Shown in pieces: positions 1 to 6,509 of a stretch of 11,576 bases of DNA. Numbering within the stretch: position 1 is the stretch's first letter; each line of letters opens with the position of its first letter. The notes under the pieces were generated by a model, which saw nothing but the letters and a program-made list of their open reading frames with translations, ran no database searches and was not told the origin of the DNA. The DNA is from Candidatus Sumerlaeota bacterium (GTDB lineage Bacteria > Sumerlaeota > Sumerlaeia > JAFGJS01): the NCBI GenBank assembly GCA_016928995.1, contig JAFGJS010000159.1, positions 1-11,576 of the forward strand. Reading direction: 5' to 3'. Both the position numbers and the translations under genes were made by a program.

Positions 1-50
1 TAGGGGCGGAACATCATTGGCATTGGATATCCCTCAATATCGCGCCCCTA
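1..50. repeat. Imperfect inverted repeat with TAGGGGCG ends
   Basis: The 8-base word TAGGGGCG at 1-8 is matched by its complement CGCCCCTA at 43-50, with a 34-base spacer. The same TAGGGGCG word opens another palindromic element at 1468. This looks like one end-marked unit of a dispersed intergenic repeat family. It lies at the edge of the window, so its left boundary is unknown. Confidence 0.4.
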
Positions 51-80
51 CAGGGCTTAATAAGGTTGGATGATCGAGTC

Positions 81-97
81 CCAGGGCTTCGCCCTGG
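81..97. repeat. Short perfect hairpin, REP-like
   Basis: CCAGGGC, loop TTC, then GCCCTGG forms a perfect 7-bp stem with a 3-base loop. No T tract follows on either strand, so it does not look like a terminator. Small GC palindromes of this kind in gene-free DNA are typical of dispersed REP-like elements. That assignment is inferred from form, not from a second identical copy in this window. Confidence 0.45.
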
Positions 98-167
98 ACT
101 GGTATGTCAAGCACCTTTGGCGCTGATAAGGTCGAATTTAAGAGATATAAAACCTTTAAACGCTACT

Positions 168-183
168 GCCGCCCTCGGCTGTG
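168..183 (+). repeat. Partial copy of the GCCGCCCTCGGCTGTG repeat
   Basis: These 16 bases are identical to 9884-9899 and to the reverse complement of 11187-11202. In the other two copies the word is part of a CACAGCC/GGCTGTG hairpin. Here the left arm is missing (CTACTGCC instead of CACAGCC), so this is a decayed or truncated copy. Confidence 0.6.
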
Positions 184-209
184 TTCTCTTCCCATTAGGA
201 TCAATGTGT

Positions 210-275
210 TTTTTGATTTCGAAATTTTGAATTTGGAATTTGTTTCGGATTTCGAAATTCGAAATTCGGATTTAT
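210..275. repeat. AT-rich TTCGAAATT repeat tract
   Basis: The 12-base word GATTTCGAAATT occurs at 215-226 and 248-259. Degenerate partial copies (GAATTTGGAATT, GAAATTCGAAATTC) lie between and after them. The core TTTCGAAATT recurs at 9249-9258, upstream of the small gene at 9308. The tract is non-coding, lies just downstream of the beta-helix gene, and is much more AT-rich than the genes. No terminator-like hairpin is evident in it. Confidence 0.5.
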
Positions 276-324
276 TCTCTGTGAACTCTGTGGTGAATAA
301 TTCAAGGCTCCCTTTTGTTCGCTT

Positions 325-1365
325 CTATTGGTTCTCGAATTCCCGCAGATCGACGATGATTGGACCTTTGCCGGGATGTTTGGTGTTGTCGAGCTTCCAC
401 ATGGCTTCGGCGTATTTGCCGTAGCGTTCACGGTAGGACTCGATGGGAAACGGACGGCGTGGGGGCATGGGCTTGGCCACGGGCGGCCGCCAGCGCGTGG
501 TATACGCTTGAGAGGCAGATGGGGCCATGCGCGAAACGGTTGAAGACGACTTCTTTTTTGATGACGGGGAAGCAGATGAAGAGCGTGTTGTGACAGCCAG
601 CACGATGTCGGCAGCATCGAGACGACCATCGGAGTTTAAGTCCAGCGTGGAGGTCGTCGTTATACCGCCGGTTTGCAGTGCATAGGAAGTTAACATCTCC
701 ACGGCAGTCGTAGGCAGTTCGATGGCTCGCAGTTCCGCGATCCATTCCTCTGGCCATTCAGTAGGCCAGGGCGAACCGAGCAGGGAATCCGTCGTATTTG
801 TTTGGCCCAGGATATAACTGCGAATTGCGTCAACCCGATAATCCGTCGCCGCTTCATACGGACCGATGTCGAAATCCAGACCGTCGCCTGTCGAGCCAGC
901 GCCCAGACCGTCGCCGTCCTGCGGACGCGCAGTGTCGAGAAAATCCAGCGTCACTCCCGCGCTCGTTCCAACATCAATTCCCGGAAATCCCGGCAGCAAA
1001 CGGAAATCAAAAGCCCACGGATCTGCGAAGAGCGGTGTGGCTGTTGAATTCGTATCATCGCCGCGCGTTGTGCCTTCGATAATGCAATATGTTGGCGTAC
1101 TAGAAGCCGAAATCTGTGATAAGCGAGCTGGTTTTCGATTGCTCCACAATATATTATTAATGATCGATCCATTACACTCAAATATCGCGCCTCCACTTGA
1201 TGATGTATAATTAAAAGCGATAAGATTATTTATAATTGGACCGTTACATACAAAAATTCCACCGCCATACGATGCGTTCCCTGCGAGGTTATTGAAACAG
1301 ATGGTGTTATTGACAACCGGCACGTTGCTATTTGCTACACCATATTCCCCAGAAAAAAACAACAT
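325..1365 (-). CDS. C-terminal part of a secreted right-handed beta-helix protein with dockerin-like loop (5'-truncated)
   Basis: The first ~75 residues are short N-N and GG-rich strands (VVNNTICFNN, IINNLIAFN, IINNILWSN), as in the rungs of right-handed parallel beta-helix proteins. Residues 110-171 (PLFADP..FDFRLLPGFPGIDVG ... DIGPYE) match the usual end of such secreted proteins. Residues 242-253 form DLNSDGRLDAAD, the DxNxDGxxxxxD calcium loop of dockerin type I repeats, present once. A Ser/Lys/Arg/Pro-rich linker (~260-305) leads to an unrecognised tail (YRERYGKYAEAMWKLDNTKH ... VDLREF). The Met at 1365 has no ribosome binding site or signal peptide and sits beside an A7 tract, so it is probably not a true start. 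Similar protein sequence continues upstream in another frame. The protein is probably secreted and might bind carbohydrate or a cohesin. Substrate unknown. Confidence 0.72.
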   Translation of the reverse strand: MLFFSGEYGVANSNVPVVNNTICFNNLAGNASYGGGIFVCNGPIINNLIAFNYTSSSGGAIFECNGSIINNILWSNRKPARLSQISASSTPTYCIIEGTTRGDDTNSTATPLFADPWAFDFRLLPGFPGIDVGTSAGVTLDFLDTARPQDGDGLGAGSTGDGLDFDIGPYEAATDYRVDAIRSYILGQTNTTDSLLGSPWPTEWPEEWIAELRAIELPTTAVEMLTSYALQTGGITTTSTLDLNSDGRLDAADIVLAVTTRSSSASPSSKKKSSSTVSRMAPSASQAYTTRWRPPVAKPMPPRRPFPIESYRERYGKYAEAMWKLDNTKHPGKGPIIVDLREFENQ

Positions 1366-1467
1366 TACCGAAAATTATTCCTGAAACTTGAGGATACTTG
1401 TCAGGAACACCATCATAATCAACCACATTAATCCCACGCCAATAATTAAAAATATGTGTTGTTATGG
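1360..1467 (-). pseudogene. Out-of-phase 5' remnant of the beta-helix gene
   Basis: On the minus strand another frame reads through here as ITTHIFNYWRGINVVDYDG, then VPDKYPQVSGIIFGNVV, ending at the seven-base homopolymer at 1353-1359. Removing one base from that homopolymer would join it to the downstream frame as ..NVVFSGEYGVANSNVPVVNN. That fits a frameshift, either a real mutation or an indel error in sequencing or assembly. Upstream, the open frame runs into the palindromic repeat at 1468-1531 with no signal peptide, so the true N-terminus is absent. The polypeptide is too short to assign independently. Its link to the beta-helix gene rests on position and phase. Confidence 0.45.
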
Positions 1468-1531
1468 TAGGGGCGATTGTCCTCAAGCGTCCGTCGAACA
1501 ACGCGTAAATGGCGGGCGATTGAGGACAATC
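1468..1531. repeat. Palindromic intergenic element with 12-bp perfect arms
   Basis: GATTGTCCTCAA at 1475-1486 is perfectly matched by TTGAGGACAATC at 1520-1531, with a 33-base spacer. The 9-base word GGGCGATTG also occurs as a direct repeat at 1471-1479 and 1514-1522. The left end begins TAGGGGCG, as at position 1. There is no T tract, so a terminator is unlikely. It sits exactly where the beta-helix coding similarity ends, which suggests insertion of a small non-autonomous element or a rearrangement at that point. Confidence 0.6.
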
Positions 1532-1590
1532 ACCTTTACCTTATAAACAGCCTCTCTTTAAAGAACATTCTCCATATTTTCTTTCGAGGT

Positions 1591-1625
1591 CAATTCACAA
1601 TAGGGCAATTTGCAATGCGCAATTT
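1591..1625. repeat. CAATT/GCAAT word cluster after mutL
   Basis: Just after the mutL stop there are spaced repeats of CAATTCACAAT, CAATTTGCAAT and GCGCAATTTT. On the minus strand AATTGC and GCAAATT could pair with one bulge, but no U tract follows. I therefore do not call it a terminator. It may be another dispersed low-complexity repeat. Confidence 0.3.
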
Positions 1626-1626
1626 T

Positions 1627-3516
1627 TTAGCCGAGGCGGCCGAATTGTTTGTCGAGGTCGGTTTTGGTGAGGCGGATGATGGTGGGGCGGCCGTGGGGAC
1701 AGGTGTGGGTTGTGGGAGTAGTATAGAGGTCGTAGATGAGGCGGCGCATTTCTTCGGGCTGCAGGGTTTGTCCGGCGCGGATGGCGGCATGGCAGGCCAT
1801 GGTGGCGTAGAGCTGCTCGCGGCGGTGTTCGATTTCGGCGGGGCGGCCTTCGCGGTCGAAGTCGTCGAGCAGGTCGCGCAGGAGGCGTTCGACGTCGGCG
1901 TGAGCAAGGTCGGCGGGCACGGCTTCGATGTTATAGGTCTGGCCGCCGAAGGGCTCGATTTCGAAGCCAAGCTCGTGCAGCAAGGGGGCGAGCTCCTCGA
2001 GCGCGGGAACGCTGGCGGGCGGGATTTCGAGCGTGACGGGGATGAGGAGCTGCTGGCTGGGCGATCCGTGACGCGGGGCGTTGCGGATTTTTTCGAAGAG
2101 CAGGCGCTCGTGCGCGGCGTGTTGGTCGATGAGGATCAGCTCGTCGCCGGTCTGGGCGATGATGTAGGTCTGGCCGAGCTGGGCGATGGGGCGCGGCATT
2201 TCGGGGAGTCCGGCGAAGTCCTCGGGCACGCGGGAAGGCTGGGGCTGTGCGGCGTGGATGGATTGGAAGGGGATTTCGTTCTGCGGCGCGGGCGGTGTTG
2301 TGGACGGTGTGGACGATGTGGACGGTGTGAACGGAGATGGCCCGGCTGATGCGCTGGCGCCGATGAAGTCGCCTTGCCCGGGAGATTGCCTGGCGCGGAG
2401 TTCGCCGTCGAAGTGGAGTTCGCGCGCGGCCTGGTTGAACAGCGCGGCGTAATCCGGCCGGGATGGCTCGTTGGGGGGCGGCTGTTGCTGCTGCGAGGGT
2501 TCGCCGAGGCGGCCGAGGTTGAAGGATGGCTTGAGGTCGGCGGTTTCGAGCGCGGCGACGACGGCGCGGTTGAGCAGCCCGGCGGCGATGCGTTCGTCCT
2601 GGAAGCGGATCTCTTCCTTGGTGGGGTGGACGTTGACGTCGACAGCTTGCGGGTTGATTTCGAGGAAGAGGAGCGCGATGGGATAGCGTCCGGTCATCAG
2701 CAGGCCGTGATAGGCTTGCTGGAGCGAGAATTGCATGGCGCGGTTGGCGACGGGACGGCCGTTGACGAAGAAATATTGATGCCGGCGGTCCTTGCGGGCG
2801 ACGGCGGGCTTGCCGGTGAAGCCGGTGATTTTCACGCCCTGCTTGTCATGTTCGACGGGGAGCAGCTCGCCTTCCAGGTTCGAGCCGCAGAGCTGAATGA
2901 AGCGCTGGTCGAGGGATTGTTGCGGCGGAAGGTCGAAGATGATGCGTCCTTCGCGCTCCAGTTTGAATCCAATGCTGGGGCTTCCCAGGGCTTGCTGCGT
3001 GGCGATGTTGGCGATGTGGCCCCATTCGCTGGCGGGCGTCTTGAGGAACTTGCGGCGGGCGGGGACGTTGTAGAAGAGTTCGCGGATTTCGATGCGCGTG
3101 CCCTCAGGGCAGCCGGTGGGTTCTTGTTGCTGGAGTTGTCCGCCCCAGACGACGATGCGCGTTCCGGCGAGCTGTCCGGCGGGGCGGCTGACGAGCTCCA
3201 TTTTGCTGACGGAGGCGATGCTGGCGAGGGCTTCGCCGCGGAAGCCGCGGGTCATGATGGCGCGCAGATCGGCGGAGCGCTCGATCTTGCTGGTGGCGTG
3301 GCGTTCGAGGGCGAGGGTGGCTTCGCCGGGGGGGATGCCGCAGCCGTCGTCGGTGACGGAGATGTCGCGGTTTTCGTTGCCGATGGCGATGTGGATGCGC
3401 GTTGCTCCGGCGTCGATGGAGTTTTCCGCGAGCTCCTTGACGACCGATGCGGGGCGGACGACGACTTCTCCGGCGGCGATCTGGTTGATTAATTCCTGGG
3501 GCAGTCTTCGAATCAT
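1627..3516 (-). CDS. mutL: DNA mismatch repair protein MutL (endonuclease type)
   Basis: 629 residues, close to the usual 600-650. The N-terminal GHKL ATPase has VVKELAENSIDAGA at 25-38 (catalytic E28, Mg-binding N32), DDGCGI at 56-61, RHATSKI at 72-78 and the ATP lid GFRGEAL at 91-97. A proline/serine-rich linker covers about 345-435. The C-terminal dimerisation domain carries DQHAAHERLLFE at 464-475, matching the metal-binding DQHAx2Ex4E endonuclease motif, with ACHAAIRAG at 574-582 and CPHGRP at 606-611. QQLLIP at 488-493 fits the sliding-clamp motif QxxLxP. The protein should therefore nick the strand to be repaired after MutS recognition, unlike E. coli MutL, which lacks the DQHA motif. 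The start MIRRLPQELINQIAAGEVV is the canonical MutL N-terminus, although the ribosome binding site is weak. It is divergent from the pilus genes, with no mutS nearby. Confidence 0.97.
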   Translation of the reverse strand: MIRRLPQELINQIAAGEVVVRPASVVKELAENSIDAGATRIHIAIGNENRDISVTDDGCGIPPGEATLALERHATSKIERSADLRAIMTRGFRGEALASIASVSKMELVSRPAGQLAGTRIVVWGGQLQQQEPTGCPEGTRIEIRELFYNVPARRKFLKTPASEWGHIANIATQQALGSPSIGFKLEREGRIIFDLPPQQSLDQRFIQLCGSNLEGELLPVEHDKQGVKITGFTGKPAVARKDRRHQYFFVNGRPVANRAMQFSLQQAYHGLLMTGRYPIALLFLEINPQAVDVNVHPTKEEIRFQDERIAAGLLNRAVVAALETADLKPSFNLGRLGEPSQQQQPPPNEPSRPDYAALFNQAARELHFDGELRARQSPGQGDFIGASASAGPSPFTPSTSSTPSTTPPAPQNEIPFQSIHAAQPQPSRVPEDFAGLPEMPRPIAQLGQTYIIAQTGDELILIDQHAAHERLLFEKIRNAPRHGSPSQQLLIPVTLEIPPASVPALEELAPLLHELGFEIEPFGGQTYNIEAVPADLAHADVERLLRDLLDDFDREGRPAEIEHRREQLYATMACHAAIRAGQTLQPEEMRRLIYDLYTTPTTHTCPHGRPTIIRLTKTDLDKQFGRLG

Positions 3517-3609
3517 GATCTTGTGTGCGCGTTCCTACAGATCTGGTTTTTTTTCGCGCTTCAGGGGCGCCTTGCGCGGTCCGATGCAACTCCAGAGAGG
3601 ACAATCTTG

Positions 3610-3638
3610 ATCAAGCCGCAAAAAAAAATTTTTGTCAA
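3610..3638 (-). promoter_or_regulatory. Candidate mutL promoter
   Basis: On the minus strand a perfect TTGACA (3638-3633) is followed after 17 bases by CTTGAT (3615-3610), which keeps three of six TATAAT positions. It lies about 95 bases upstream of the mutL start. The poor -10 lowers confidence. The -10 is embedded in a perfect 10-bp palindrome, CTTGATCAAG at 3606-3615, which could be a protein-binding site or chance. Confidence 0.35.
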
Positions 3639-3661
3639 GCGATTGAACTTTTTGCAATTAT
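3632..3661 (+). promoter_or_regulatory. Candidate promoter of the pil cluster
   Basis: TTGTCA (3632-3637, five of six consensus bases) and AATTAT (3656-3661, four of six) are separated by 18 bases. A run of A then T (3620-3632) lies immediately upstream and could act as an UP-like element. The predicted transcript would have a leader of about 135 bases before the pilM ATG. The -35 overlaps the -35 of the divergent mutL candidate on the other strand. Confidence 0.35.
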
Positions 3662-3802
3662 GGGCTTGCATTGCGTGTTGAGTATTTTACAAGATGGTGG
3701 CTGGAGAAAGCGACATCTGTAAGCGGAGCATGGACTTCTTTGTCTGTTTCGGCTTAAAGCAGCGGATTGTTGCAACAGCCCGGCATTCGCGAGGTGAGGC
3801 CT

Positions 3803-4957
3803 ATGGCGCGAGTATATGTAGGATTAGATATCGGCTCCAGTTGCGTGAAGGCGGTTCAGTTGCGCCGTCGCGGCAAGGAGCTTGAATTAGAGAAATATGG
3901 CGTTGCGGAGGTGAATCCCGGCGGTCCGCCTCCGACAGGCGCGACTGCGCGCGAGGCGAAGGTTCGCGCGATTCAGACTGCGCTGGCGAACGGGAAGATC
4001 ACGGCGAAGAGCGCGGTTTCCGCGGTGAGCGGCGAGCCGATCATCGTGCGCTATATTCAGCTGCCGGACATGCCGGAGAATGAGCTGCGCGAGGCGTTGA
4101 AGTGGGAGGCGCAGGAGTATGTTCCGTTTGAGCTGGATGAGGTGAACATCGATTCGACGGTGCTGGGCAAGTCGGAAGACGGCTCGATGGTGAACGTGCT
4201 GCTGGTGGCGGCGAAGAAGGATTTGCTGAGCGAGCACATCGGAATCATCCGTCAGGCGAAGTTGCAGCCGGAGATCATCGATGTGGATTCTTTTGCGTTC
4301 ATGAACTGCTTCGAGGCGAACTATGCGCCGATGAATGAGGAAGCCATTGCGCTGGTGAACATCGGGAGCAATGTGACGAACATCAATATTTTCAGCCATG
4401 GGGTGTCTTTGTTTTCGCGGGACATCGCGCTGGCGGGCGATGCGATCACGACGGCGATACAAACGAAGCTGAACAAGGATTGGCATGAGGCTGAGCAGCT
4501 GAAGCTGCTGGAGGGCGCTCCGGAGCCGGCCCATGACGCCGCTCCGGCGTTTGATAATATGGGCGGTGATGATGACAACAGCAGTCTGCTGGAGACGATC
4601 CGCGGGACGGTGGAGCGTTTGACGGGCGAGAGCCAGAAGGCTGAGACGCCGGAGGAGCTCGCGAGCAAAATGATCAAGACGACGCTGGATAATCTGTTGA
4701 ATGAGATCCGGCGTTCATTGCAGTTTTTTGAGAATCAGGCCAATGGCCGGCCTGTGAAGCAGTTGATGCTGGGCGGCGGCGCATCGCGTATGAGCAATCT
4801 GACGAATTACATCCAGACGGAAATGAAGATGCAGGCGGATGTGATGGATCCGCTCAACCGGATCCGCCCGAGCGGAAAGTCTATTGATCTGAGCGCGCTG
4901 GATTCCGTGCGCAATATGCTCGGGGTGAGCGTGGGTCTGGCTTTGCGCAAAGTGTAG
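3803..4957 (+). CDS. pilM: Type IV pilus assembly protein PilM (actin-like ATPase fold)
   Basis: PilM is the cytoplasmic actin-like component of the alignment complex and binds the N-terminal tail of PilN. The 384 residues start MARVYVGLDIGSSCVKAVQL, with the phosphate-binding loop GLDIGSS at 7-13. The PilM signature RYIQLPDMPENELREALKWEAQEYVPFELDEV is at 83-114, the second phosphate loop VNIGSN at 185-190 and the adenosine-site LGGGAS at 323-328. The ATG at 3803 is preferred over an in-frame TTG at 3767. It has a good ribosome binding site (GAGGTGAGG), and the protein then begins exactly at the first strand of the fold. Residues ~237-287 are an acidic, Ala/Asp/Glu-rich insertion (APEPAHDAAP, GGDDDNSS) just before the EIRRSLQFFE helix. 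First gene of the cluster, 45 bases before pilN. Confidence 0.95.
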   Translation: MARVYVGLDIGSSCVKAVQLRRRGKELELEKYGVAEVNPGGPPPTGATAREAKVRAIQTALANGKITAKSAVSAVSGEPIIVRYIQLPDMPENELREALKWEAQEYVPFELDEVNIDSTVLGKSEDGSMVNVLLVAAKKDLLSEHIGIIRQAKLQPEIIDVDSFAFMNCFEANYAPMNEEAIALVNIGSNVTNINIFSHGVSLFSRDIALAGDAITTAIQTKLNKDWHEAEQLKLLEGAPEPAHDAAPAFDNMGGDDDNSSLLETIRGTVERLTGESQKAETPEELASKMIKTTLDNLLNEIRRSLQFFENQANGRPVKQLMLGGGASRMSNLTNYIQTEMKMQADVMDPLNRIRPSGKSIDLSALDSVRNMLGVSVGLALRKV

Positions 4958-5002
4958 AAATCATCTTTTCCGCATCGAACCGAAAGGCTGGGACGAGGAA
5001 CC

Positions 5003-5857
5003 ATGATTGAGATCAACTTACTGCCCGATGATATGCGCAAGGGCGGGCGGGCGAAAAGCAGCAAGCCGGTGAAAGCGAAAACCGCGCCGGGGACTGGCAT
5101 CTCGCCGCTGGTGCCGTTTGTGTTCCTGTTGATGCTTGCGGGGACGGCTGTCGCGGGCTACATGATGCTGATCGATTACTATCAGAAAAAAGTGGAAGTC
5201 AAGGCGATCGTCGATAAAGAGTTGCAGCTGAGCAACGACGTGAAACGGCGTCAGAATGAGTTGAAGGATCTTGAGCGGCTGGAGACCGAGGTCAATACGC
5301 GGTTGAAGATATTGCAGAGTTTGGATCCTGAGGATCGCTTGTTCTGGGCGGAAAAGTTGAACATCATCAGCGATTTGCGTTTGGAAAATATATATCTGGA
5401 GAAGATCGAGCTGACAGAAGAGGTGGAGGATGTTGAGACTCCGGAATCTCAGCTGCGGCGCGCGGAGTGGCAGCGGGCGCGGCAGAGAGACGCCAACAGC
5501 GTGCCGCGCGCCGAGCCGCGGAAAGAAACGCGGCCAAAAATCGAGCAGACTTTAGTTTTGCATGGGATTTGCGAGCCTGAGGATCCGAATCGCGAGGGCT
5601 GGGCGCCGACGGCGATTCAGACTTTCCGGCGTTATCTGGATTTGCTGAAGACGCATGAGGTTACGGAGGATGTGAGCGTCGAGTATCAGCTGCGTCCGTT
5701 TGCGAGCAACTTGGCGTATATCGCGCCAGGGGTGAATCTGGACGCGACGGCTGAGATTCAGAAGCATAAGGTGCTGCGTTTTCAAATCGTGCTCAAGACG
5801 CTGCCGATTTTGAAATACGTGGATCCCGGCAGCGGAGGAGCCGGCGGGGCTGAGTAG
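5003..5857 (+). CDS. pilN: Type IV pilus assembly protein PilN
   Basis: PilN is a bitopic inner-membrane protein that pairs with PilO and anchors PilM. The N-terminus MIEINLLPDD carries the INLLP motif that docks into PilM. A basic, Gly/Lys-rich stretch (11-30) precedes one membrane segment at ~34-57. A coiled coil follows at ~58-105, then a periplasmic ferredoxin-like domain. At 284 residues it is longer than the common ~180-220. Much of the excess is a highly charged segment at ~138-180 (TEEVEDVETPESQLRRAEWQ and what follows) inside the periplasmic domain, plus a Gly-rich tail. The start has a GAGGA ribosome binding site. Assignment rests on the INLLP motif, topology and position between pilM and pilO. 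Confidence 0.92.
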   Translation: MIEINLLPDDMRKGGRAKSSKPVKAKTAPGTGISPLVPFVFLLMLAGTAVAGYMMLIDYYQKKVEVKAIVDKELQLSNDVKRRQNELKDLERLETEVNTRLKILQSLDPEDRLFWAEKLNIISDLRLENIYLEKIELTEEVEDVETPESQLRRAEWQRARQRDANSVPRAEPRKETRPKIEQTLVLHGICEPEDPNREGWAPTAIQTFRRYLDLLKTHEVTEDVSVEYQLRPFASNLAYIAPGVNLDATAEIQKHKVLRFQIVLKTLPILKYVDPGSGGAGGAE

Positions 5858-5923
5858 TTTCTTGCTGGCGCGCATCGCTTCGGCGAAGGCGGTATCGAGG
5901 AGATTGCAAGGAGAGCATGAATC

Positions 5924-6472
5924 ATGAATCAAAAGAGTCAAAATGCGCTGCTGATCATCATGTTTCTTTTTCTGATGGTGCTTTGCGGTTTGGTTTATTG
6001 GCGCTACATGGTGCTTTCGACGGAAATGGCGGCGATGAACAAGACGATCAAGACTAAAGAGATGTTGATCGAGACGCATCAGAAGGAGCTGGATCGGCTT
6101 ACGGCGCTGGAGTCGCGGCGGGATGAAATCCAGACGATGCTGGCGAAGATCGAAAAGATTCTCGAGCGTTTGCCGCGCGAGGGCGAGATTCCGATGTTGA
6201 TCACCAATATCAAGGACATGCTGGATATCACGGGCGTATTCTTTATGAAGTCCGAACAGCTGAGAACCGTCAAGCGCTCTGAATATGCGGAGATTCCTTA
6301 CAAGATCCAATGCGTGGCGCCGTATCATAATTTCGGGCAGTTGTTGAATTTGATCGAGGTGAATCAGGAGCGTTTGATGCGTGTGAAGGAATTCACCATT
6401 CAGTTCAACGAGCGCCGTCCGCATCTTCATGACATCGATGTGACGCTGGTGGCTTATGTCAACCAGCGCTAG
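5924..6472 (+). CDS. pilO: Type IV pilus assembly protein PilO
   Basis: 182 residues with the PilO layout: a short cytoplasmic N-terminus, one membrane segment at ~8-28 (ALLIIMFLFLMVLCGLVYW), a coiled coil at ~30-85 ending in ILERLPREGEIPMLITNI, then a ferredoxin-like periplasmic domain (YKIQCVAPYHNFGQLLNLIE, VKEFTIQF, DIDVTLVAYV). The LP..EIP..I..I pattern after the coil is typical of PilO. It should form a heterodimer with PilN in the periplasm and bind the PilP-like protein. AAGGAG lies 10 bases before the ATG at 5924. Another ATG at 5917 is in a different frame and gives no pilus-like protein. The gap to pilN is 66 bases with no strong terminator. Confidence 0.93.
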   Translation: MNQKSQNALLIIMFLFLMVLCGLVYWRYMVLSTEMAAMNKTIKTKEMLIETHQKELDRLTALESRRDEIQTMLAKIEKILERLPREGEIPMLITNIKDMLDITGVFFMKSEQLRTVKRSEYAEIPYKIQCVAPYHNFGQLLNLIEVNQERLMRVKEFTIQFNERRPHLHDIDVTLVAYVNQR

Positions 6473-6509
6473 CCGCGGGGCCAAGCCGCAAGTTTGCAAG
6501 GAGAAGGCC

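Noticed and set aside
81-97. Hairpin CCAGGGC/GCCCTGG as a terminator
   Set aside because: No T tract on either strand; it fits a REP-like element better.
1477-2349. Plus-strand open frame of 290 codons
   Set aside because: It begins inside the palindromic repeat and then runs antisense to mutL, with Gly/Val/Asp-rich shadow composition and no domain.
2374-3492. Long plus-strand open frame (372 codons) opposite mutL
   Set aside because: It is antisense to a fully supported mutL. Its product is low-complexity Gly/Ala/Asp/Glu/Val, as produced by the complement of GC-rich codons.
3767-3802. Upstream TTG start for pilM
   Set aside because: It adds 12 residues unrelated to PilM and has no ribosome binding site. 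The ATG at 3803 has one and starts at the conserved fold.
6456-6509. Upstream ATG start for the pilP-like gene
   Set aside because: It would overlap the end of pilO and put 18 polar residues before the signal peptide. The start at 6510 has AAGGAG at proper spacing.
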